37,596 nt of DNA. Origin: Streptomyces calvus. GTDB lineage: Bacteria; Actinomycetota; Actinomycetes; Streptomycetales; Streptomycetaceae. Under the pieces are notes generated by a model that ran no database searches, was not told the origin of the DNA, and saw only the letters and a list, made by a program, of their open reading frames with translations. Below are positions 32,430 to 37,596 of the stretch, one piece after another (positions within the stretch are counted from its first letter, which is position 1; each line of letters starts with the position of its first letter). A program made the position numbers and the translations under genes. The stretch lies in contig NZ_VCNP01000014.1 of the NCBI RefSeq assembly GCF_006782915.1, positions 1-37,596 of the forward strand, written 5' to 3'.

Positions 32430-33230
32430 TCAGCGGACGAGCACGGAGAGCGGCGCCGGGCGCAGGGTGGCCGCGGGCACGGGGTCCTCGCGCAGGATGA
32501 CCTGGAGCGTTTCCTTCAGTCGGCGAGAAGGCTCGATCCCGAGGTGATCCGTGAGCTGACGGCGGGTGCTGTGGTAGGTCTCCAGGGCCTCCGCCCGGCG
32601 GCCGACGCGGTACAGGGCGAGCATCAGCAGCTCGGTGATGCGTTCCCGCCACGGGTGCACCACGCCGATCGCCCGCAGCTCGCCGATCGCGTCCTCGGTG
32701 AGCCCGCACCGCAGCTTCAGTTCCAGCTTGGTCTCGTGCGCGGCCAGGTACTCCTCCTCCAGCTGGACCGCCGTGCTGTGGCACAGCGGACTGGCCCCGG
32801 TGTCCTGGAGCGGCTTGCCCTGCCACAGACCGGTTCCGGACTCCAGCAGGCCGATCGCCGCCATCGGGTCCCGGTCGGCGATCTGCCGCGCCTCCGCGAT
32901 GCGGCGGCGGAAGACGTTCATGTCGATGCGGGCCGGCTCGACCTTCAGCACGTAGCCGGCGGAGTGGGTGACCAGGGCCGGCGCCGGCCGCGACGGCTCG
33001 GCGAGCCGGCTCAGCGTGCGGCGCAGCCGGGAGACCTGCGCCTGGAGCGCGTTGTGCGCGGTGTGCGGCGGGTCGTCGCCCCACAGTTCGCTGTAGAGCT
33101 GTTCGTTGGTCAGCAGGCGGCCGCCGCTGACGAGAAGTGACGCCAGCAGGATCCGCTGACGGGATCCGGCGAGCGGGACGTGCCCGTTCGCCGTGACGAT
33201 GCCGATGGGTCCGAGGAGCGTGAAGTCCAT
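32430..33230 (-). CDS. SARP-family (BTAD) regulator, small
   Basis: This 266-residue protein has an OmpR-type winged helix at 1-95 (MDFTLLGPIGI, GSRQRILLASLLVSGGRLLT, YSELWGDDPPHTAHNALQAQ, THSAGYVLKVEP). The bacterial transcriptional activation domain follows (VQLEEEYLAAHETKLELKLR, YRVGRRAEALETYHSTRRQL, LGIEPSRRLKE). SARPs activate antibiotic clusters by binding heptameric direct repeats. It is the two-domain small type, without ATPase or TPR. The ATG at 33230 is preferred because GAGG precedes it and the domain begins there. It is divergent from a second SARP. Confidence 0.92.
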   Translation of the reverse strand: MDFTLLGPIGIVTANGHVPLAGSRQRILLASLLVSGGRLLTNEQLYSELWGDDPPHTAHNALQAQVSRLRRTLSRLAEPSRPAPALVTHSAGYVLKVEPARIDMNVFRRRIAEARQIADRDPMAAIGLLESGTGLWQGKPLQDTGASPLCHSTAVQLEEEYLAAHETKLELKLRCGLTEDAIGELRAIGVVHPWRERITELLMLALYRVGRRAEALETYHSTRRQLTDHLGIEPSRRLKETLQVILREDPVPAATLRPAPLSVLVR

Positions 33231-33427
33231 GGCGAAAAGCCTCACACGGTGCCTCCGTCCGATTCTTGAGGCCCATCTCATGCGTCTCTGGACTTTCGCT
33301 GGAGGCGACTTTCGGCCAACCCGGTCATATGACGGTTCACATCGGACTGGTGATCGAGGGCACTACTGGATTCAGCCTCCGGGTGACAGCATCGCAGCCC
33401 TGGCAACACACGGGGAGAGGTTGGCTG
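33231..33427. promoter_or_regulatory. divergent control region between two SARP genes
   Basis: This 197-bp gap must carry promoters for both SARPs. It contains the perfect palindrome GTCATATGAC (33324-33333) and two direct copies of gactttcg 16 bp apart (around 33292-33315). Typical SARP heptads with 11- or 22-bp spacing are not obvious, so the operator is undefined. Confidence 0.45.
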
Positions 33428-34279
33428 GTGGACATCAAGCTGTTGGGCACGCTGACTGCCAACTTTGGTCAACGAAGCTGGACACCCAGCGCGGCCAAGC
33501 ACCGGCAGGTGCTGGCGCTGCTGGCCCTGCGGGCCCGGCGCACGGTGCCGGTGTGGGAACTGGTCGACGAACTCTGGGGCGACCGCCCACCGCGGAGCGC
33601 CCAGGCCACGCTGCAGACGTACATGATGCAGTTGCGGCGCGGAATCGCCGCGGCCAGTGGCCCGGACGGGGCGGCCCGGGCCAAGCAGATTCTCGCCACC
33701 GCGCACGGGGGTTACGTCCTCAACGCGGCGCCCGGCCAGGTGGACGCGCTGGAGCACGAGCACCTGGTTTCCGCCGGTCTCGCCGCGGCACGCAGGCGTG
33801 ACCACCGGCTCACCTCCGAACTCCTCAACCACGCCTTGGGGTTGTGGCGCGGCGACGTCCTGTTCGACGTGCCGCTGGGGCCGGTGCTGCGGGTGGAGGT
33901 GCTGCGGCTGCAGGAGTCGCGGCTCAGCGCGTTCGAGATCTGCGTCGCGGCGGACCTGGCGCTCGGCCGGGGCATCGAGGTCCTGGCCAGGCTGACCGAA
34001 CTGACGGCGCGCTATCCGCTGCACGAGCGCTTCCACCTGCAGCTGATGCTGTCGCAGTACCAGGCCGGCCGCATGTGGCAGGCGCTGGAGACCTACCGGC
34101 GGCTGCACACCCGGCTGGTGACGGAACTCGGCCTGGAGCCCTCGGAGGCGGTGCGCGAGGCCCACCAGCGCATGCTGCGCGGTGACTCGCCGCTGCCCGC
34201 CACGGTCGTCGGCGACTGGGACTGGGGCATGCGGGCCGAGCTCGGCGACGCGCCACTGCACAGCCGCGGTCCCGCCTGA
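33428..34279 (+). CDS. SARP-family (BTAD) regulator, small
   Basis: This 283-residue protein has an N-terminal DNA-binding domain (KLLGTLTANFG, AAKHRQVLALLALRARRTVP, ELVDELWGDRPPRSAQATLQ, ATAHGGYVLNA). The BTAD follows (LRVEVLRLQESRLSAFEICV, RYPLHERFHLQLMLSQYQ, QALETYRRLHTRLVTELGLE). GAGAGG lies 7 nt before the GTG at 33428; a longer frame to 33266 has no family similarity. It differs clearly from its divergent neighbour, so the pair did not arise by a recent duplication. A GC palindrome follows the stop. Confidence 0.92.
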   Translation: MDIKLLGTLTANFGQRSWTPSAAKHRQVLALLALRARRTVPVWELVDELWGDRPPRSAQATLQTYMMQLRRGIAAASGPDGAARAKQILATAHGGYVLNAAPGQVDALEHEHLVSAGLAAARRRDHRLTSELLNHALGLWRGDVLFDVPLGPVLRVEVLRLQESRLSAFEICVAADLALGRGIEVLARLTELTARYPLHERFHLQLMLSQYQAGRMWQALETYRRLHTRLVTELGLEPSEAVREAHQRMLRGDSPLPATVVGDWDWGMRAELGDAPLHSRGPA

Positions 34280-34293
34280 CCCGGCGCGCCGGG
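34280..34293. terminator. perfect palindrome directly after SARP stop
   Basis: CCCGGCGCGCCGGG begins at the base after the TGA of the plus-strand SARP. As a perfect 14-bp palindrome it can fold as a short hairpin and may act as a terminator. A second hairpin (GCGGCGG/CCGCCGC, 34410-34429) lies just upstream of the next gene. Confidence 0.45.
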
Positions 34294-34456
34294 CCCGTTG
34301 GCCGGTCAGCGCGCCGTCAGCGGCGCCTCAACGGCGTGCACGGACGCGGTGCGCGCCCGGTCAGCGCACGGTCAGGTCGGTGTGAGCGGCTCCGGTTAGC
34401 GTCGGCCCGGCGGCGGGCCCCTCCGCCGCACGCGGCGCGCCGATCGGGGGTTCACG

Positions 34457-35257
34457 GTGACAGCGGTACGGGCGGCCCCCGCGGGTCCTGCGGTGCGGCG
34501 GACGCACGCCGGTACGGACACCGGCTCCCCGGCGCTGCTCCTGGTGGGCCACGGCAGCCGCGACCGGCGGCACGCCGAGACCGTACGGGCGCTGACCGGC
34601 CGGATCCGGCGCTCGCACCCCGGACTGCACGTGGCGGCCGCCTTCCTGGACTTCGACACACCGGATGTGCCGGGCGCGCTGGAGGCGCTGCGGCGCGACG
34701 GGGCCGCGCGGGCCGTGGCGGTCCCGCTGCTGCTGACCCGCGCCTACCACGCCAAGACCGACCTGCCGGCCGTCCTGGCGGACGCGCCCGGGCCGCGGGT
34801 GCGGCAGGCGGCCGTCCTCGGCGGCTCACCGCTGCTGCTCGCGGCGGTGGAACGGCGGTTGCGGGAGGCCGGTCTGTCGGCGGCCGACCGGCTCACCACC
34901 GGGGTCGTGCTGGCCGCCGCGGGGTCCACGGATCCGGAGGCGATCGAGTCGGTGGGCGCCGCGGCCCGGGCGCTGCGGCGGTCCGGCTGGTGCGCGGTGC
35001 GGCCCGCCTTCGTCACCGGCCCGCGGCCCCGGCCCGCGGAGGTGGTGCGGGACCTGCGCGCGCGGGGCGTGCGCCGGGTGGCGGTCGCCCCGTACGTCCT
35101 GGCGCCCGGTCTGCTGCCGGACCGTATCGCGGCGGAGGCGGAGGCGGCCCGGGCCGACGTGCTCTCCGCGCCCCTCGGCGCCGCTCCCGAGATCGCCCGC
35201 CTGGTGGTGCGGCGGGCACGGGAGGCCGGGCTCCTGACGCCGGCCGGCAGCGACTGA
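34457..35257 (+). CDS. CbiX/SirB-like sirohydrochlorin chelatase
   Basis: This 266-residue protein has two related halves. The first half has the full CbiX signature ALLLVGHGSRDRRHAE and VPLLLTRAYHAKTDLP, with both metal-binding His residues. In the second half the equivalent GHGS is changed to LAAAGSTDPE and only a vestige remains (VAPYVLAPGLLPDRI), so that half is probably structural. Members insert Co2+ or Fe2+ (Ni2+ in some) into sirohydrochlorin for B12, siroheme or F430. No cobalamin or sulfite-reductase genes are in view. The start is the GTG at 34457 with GGGGG 6 nt upstream. Confidence 0.85.
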   Translation: MTAVRAAPAGPAVRRTHAGTDTGSPALLLVGHGSRDRRHAETVRALTGRIRRSHPGLHVAAAFLDFDTPDVPGALEALRRDGAARAVAVPLLLTRAYHAKTDLPAVLADAPGPRVRQAAVLGGSPLLLAAVERRLREAGLSAADRLTTGVVLAAAGSTDPEAIESVGAAARALRRSGWCAVRPAFVTGPRPRPAEVVRDLRARGVRRVAVAPYVLAPGLLPDRIAAEAEAARADVLSAPLGAAPEIARLVVRRAREAGLLTPAGSD

Positions 35258-35280
35258 GCGGGTGCGGGACGCGGGCGGGG

Positions 35281-35677
35281 CGTATAGGACCCGTGGGGCG
35301 TAGGGCTCGTAGGGCGTAGGGCGTAGGGCTCGTGGGGCGTAGGGCTCGTACGGCTGTCGAAGCGCAAAGTCCGCAGGACACACGGCACACGGCCGTTGAG
35401 GCGCACGGCCGCACGGCGTACGGCCGTTGAGGCACAAGACGCGCCGAGCACAGGGCCGTCAAGGCGCAAGGCCCGCCAGGCACAAGGCCGTCGAGCCTCA
35501 AGCCCTGCAGGGCGTACGGCCGTCGAGGCACAAGACGCGCAGAGGACAAGGCCGTCAAGGCGCAAGACGCGCAGGGCACAAGGCCGTCGAACCACAAGCC
35601 CCGGAGGGCGTACGGCAGTGGAGGCGCAAGGTCGTCAGGGCACGAGGCCTTCGAAGTGGCAGGCCGTCAGGCCGAAG
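35281..35677. repeat. 32-bp tandem array with 96-bp higher-order period
   Basis: From 35422 to 35677 there are eight consecutive 32-bp units starting ggccgtcgag (or close). Units 1/4, 2/5 and 3/6 match each other better than their neighbours do, so the array was amplified as a 96-bp three-unit block. Two more diverged units lie at 35352-35383 and 35391-35421. Before that (35281-35350) the motif ggggcgtagggctcgt is repeated with 7- and 16-17-bp steps. No translated frame has an SD or non-repeat content, so I consider it non-coding. Confidence 0.88.
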
Positions 35678-35709
35678 GCCGTCGTCCGGTGGGAGCGGGG
35701 AAACGCGTG

Positions 35710-35745
35710 GGCCCCCGTCCCGGTGGTGGCCGGTGGACGGGGGCC
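35710..35745 (-). terminator. strong stem-loop after flavin reductase
   Basis: A perfect 11-bp stem (GGCCCCCGTCC with GGACGGGGGCC) and a 14-nt loop lie 13 bp past the stop of the minus-strand flavin reductase. It is the clear terminator for the oxidase-reductase pair. Confidence 0.82.
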
Positions 35746-35758
35746 GTCGCGGACGGGG

Positions 35759-36283
35759 TCAGGCGAGGGTGTGGAAGGCGCGGCGGTGCCAGAGCAGGGC
35801 GTCGGTGGGGGTGCCGTCGGTGGGGCCCGTGCGGACGGCGGCGAGGGCGCCGATCAGCAGGGTGTGGTCGCCGACCGGGATCGCCTGCCGGGTCAGGCAG
35901 CGGAAGGCCGCCGTCGCGTCGGGGAACCAGGGCAGGTCGGTGCCGGGCCAGGTGGTGAAGCCGGATCCGGCGAACCGGTCGATGTCACGCCGGGCGAACC
36001 GGTCGGCCAGCCAGCGGTGCCGGTCGGCGAGGACGTGGACGACGAACTCCCGCGAGGTGACCAGCGCCCGGTGCGAGCTGGACGTGTGCGCGACGGAGAC
36101 CTGGAGCAGCGGCGGGTCCAGGGAGACCGACGTCACCGAACTGGCGGTGCAGCCCCGGCGCCCGCCCCGGCCGTCCGGGGCGGTCACCACGGTCACCGGC
36201 GAGGCCAGTTCGGCCATGGCGTCCCGGAACTGCTGCGCGCTCACCAGCGGCGGCGCCTGCGGGGAAGTGGGTGTCGACGTCAT
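35759..36283 (-). CDS. flavin reductase family protein
   Basis: This 174-residue FMN-binding split-barrel protein has FRDAMAELASPVTVVTAPDG, GCTASSVTSVSLDPPLLQVS and FVVHVLADRHRWLADRFARR. These are the usual marks of the HpaC-like flavin reductases that supply reduced FMN or FAD to two-component monooxygenases. AGGAGG lies 6 nt before the ATG. It is 28 bp downstream of the FAD oxidase gene and probably co-transcribed with it, although that oxidase has its own covalent flavin and would not need a reductase. Confidence 0.9.
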   Translation of the reverse strand: MTSTPTSPQAPPLVSAQQFRDAMAELASPVTVVTAPDGRGGRRGCTASSVTSVSLDPPLLQVSVAHTSSSHRALVTSREFVVHVLADRHRWLADRFARRDIDRFAGSGFTTWPGTDLPWFPDATAAFRCLTRQAIPVGDHTLLIGALAAVRTGPTDGTPTDALLWHRRAFHTLA

Positions 36284-36311
36284 GCTCGCCCTCCTGGGGT
36301 GCGACACGGCA

Positions 36312-37454
36312 TCAGCCGAAGCGGTTCGGGGACATGAATCCGATGGGCACCGTCGTCTCCTCGCCCCGCACGATCTCGGCGAGGGCCTCGCCGATCCCCG
36401 TGGCGTGTTTGAAGCCGTGCGCGTTGTCGCCGCCGGCCACCACCACGCGCGGATCGCCGCCGGGCCGGCCGATGACGAACTGGCCGTCCGGGGTGCGGGT
36501 CAGCATGCACACCGCAACCTTCGACGGCAGCGGTTCCAGGCCGGGCAGCTTCGCCGGGAGCAGCCCGGTGAGGGCGGACCAGTCGTCCGGGCCGACGGAG
36601 CGGTCGTACGCCTCGGGGTCCAGGGGCGGTGCGTCGGAGCGGTCCTCGATGCCGAGTTTGACGTCGTGGCCGCCCTCGGCCCCGTTGCCCCACAGGATGG
36701 TGCCCTCGTCGAGCTCCCGCATGAAGACGGGGAACTGTTCCAGGCGGAAGGTGTCGTCGTGCGGCTCCAACGGCCGGAACCAGGTGATCGGCATCCGCAC
36801 GGTCTCCAGCGGCAGTCCGCCGACCAGTGAGGACAGCCAGGACCCGACCGTGAACACCACCTGCCGCACCCGCAGTTCGCCCTGCGAGGTGCGCAGCACC
36901 ACACCGCCCGGCACCAGGTCGTACGTGGCGATGGCGGTGTCGGTGAGGACCCGGGCGCCGCACTTCTCGGCCAGGTTCACGGCGGCGCGGATCGACAGTT
37001 CGGGACGGATGATGCCGGCGGACGGCTCCCACACTCCGACGTGGTGCTCGGGGACGCCCACATGGCGGGGGTAGCGGAAGCGCAGCGCCTGCCCGGTGAG
37101 CGTCCGCACCTCGATGCCGTGGTGGTAGGCGGCGGCCAGTGTGCCGCCCGCCACGCGGCCGTCCTTCGGCCCGATCAGCAGGCCGCCGACCGGGAAGAAC
37201 AGCTGCTGGTCGGCGGACTCCTCCAGCGTGCCCCACAGCTCCCGGGAGCGGCGCGCCAGCGGCACCAGCCCCGGATGCTCCAGGCAGGTGACGCGGAACA
37301 TCCGCGACCCGCCGTGCGAGGAGCCCAGCGAGTGGCCCGGCCGGTGCCGTTCGACGCCGATGACGTCCACTCCGCGCTCGGCGAGCTGCCACAGCGCGCA
37401 CGCTCCCCACGCTCCCAGGCCGACCACCGCGACCTCCGCGTCCCAGTGCGCCAT
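36312..37454 (-). CDS. MSOX/MTOX-type FAD-dependent amine oxidase
   Basis: This 380-residue protein begins with the Rossmann motif VAVVGLGAWGACALWQLAERG. It continues with HSLGSSHGGSRMFRV typical of the monomeric sarcosine oxidase and N-methyltryptophan oxidase family. Residue 316 in VAVCMLTRTPDGQF corresponds to the cysteine that carries covalent FAD in that family. The C-terminus has GGDNAHGFKHATGIGEALAE. It oxidises a secondary or tertiary amine to imine with H2O2; sarcosine, N-methyl amino acid and related amines are all possible. GAGG precedes the ATG at 37454. The last 142 bp of the window upstream show no gene. Confidence 0.9.
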   Translation of the reverse strand: MAHWDAEVAVVGLGAWGACALWQLAERGVDVIGVERHRPGHSLGSSHGGSRMFRVTCLEHPGLVPLARRSRELWGTLEESADQQLFFPVGGLLIGPKDGRVAGGTLAAAYHHGIEVRTLTGQALRFRYPRHVGVPEHHVGVWEPSAGIIRPELSIRAAVNLAEKCGARVLTDTAIATYDLVPGGVVLRTSQGELRVRQVVFTVGSWLSSLVGGLPLETVRMPITWFRPLEPHDDTFRLEQFPVFMRELDEGTILWGNGAEGGHDVKLGIEDRSDAPPLDPEAYDRSVGPDDWSALTGLLPAKLPGLEPLPSKVAVCMLTRTPDGQFVIGRPGGDPRVVVAGGDNAHGFKHATGIGEALAEIVRGEETTVPIGFMSPNRFG

Positions 37455-37596
37455 GCGTCCTCAACTCCTCACCCGTGGCTGTGAACCGCTCGTCCGCCGC
37501 GGTCGGCGGTGGTTCCAGACGACCACGGCGCGGGCGGCGGGATCGTGAGTAGCCGCCACTCACTCCGGCGCCGCGCCGCACCGGCGGGGGCCGCCC

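Noticed and set aside
35352..35677. The 32-bp array as a CRISPR
   Set aside because: Units are contiguous with no unique spacers and no cas genes are near.

Overview
The window is chromosomal DNA of a streptomycete or close relative. The base composition is very GC-rich, GTG starts and 4-bp ATGA/GTGA stop-start overlaps are frequent, TTA codons are rare, and several Streptomyces-type families are present: a FxsT-like STAND/TPR protein, SARP regulators, extra SepF, and a DasR/DasABC-type chitin-sugar locus. All names are assigned by reading translations and motifs; no database search was possible.

Layout. (1) 1-5298, minus: a tightly coupled three-gene operon of the VMAP ternary conflict type (EAD-VMAP protein, MoxR-like AAA ATPase, vWA-like/STAND NTPase that runs off the left edge). 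Two of its genes carry TTA codons. (2) 5463-9478, minus: the bacterial RNA-repair pair Hen1 and Pnkp, then an LLM-class oxidoreductase. (3) 10841-15662: small housekeeping or unknown genes (77-aa protein, DUF6099-like protein, MazG-like pyrophosphohydrolase overlapping an SMC/RecF-like ATPase, SepF-like protein, YdeI-like protein) separated by GC-rich minisatellites with 30-, 105-, 16-, 19- and 22-bp periods. (4) 15686-21510: a das-type cluster (DasA binding protein, DasB and DasC permeases, DasD GH3 hexosaminidase, divergent DasR) with three operator-like palindromes in the dasA-dasR gap. (5) 21640-24568: a dienelactone hydrolase, an intact IS481-family element inserted at CTAG, and a coupled pair of unrecognised small genes, one Cys-rich.

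(6) 24614-32410: two divergent operons that look like one catabolic island for a four-carbon or related sugar acid. The plus operon is DUF1537 kinase, PdxA2 and DeoR regulator. The minus operon is aldo/keto reductase, HpcH/HpaI aldolase, D-2-hydroxyacid dehydrogenase and an NRAMP-fold transporter in which the metal-binding DPGN motif is replaced. (7) 32430-34279: two divergent small SARP regulators. (8) 34457-37454: a CbiX/SirB-like chelatase, a 32-bp/96-bp higher-order tandem array, a flavin reductase and an MSOX/MTOX-type FAD oxidase with the covalent-flavin cysteine.

The most promising candidates for something undescribed are the NRAMP-like protein as the likely importer of the sugar-acid island, the VMAP operon next to an RNA-repair operon, and the Cys-rich gene pair behind the IS element.
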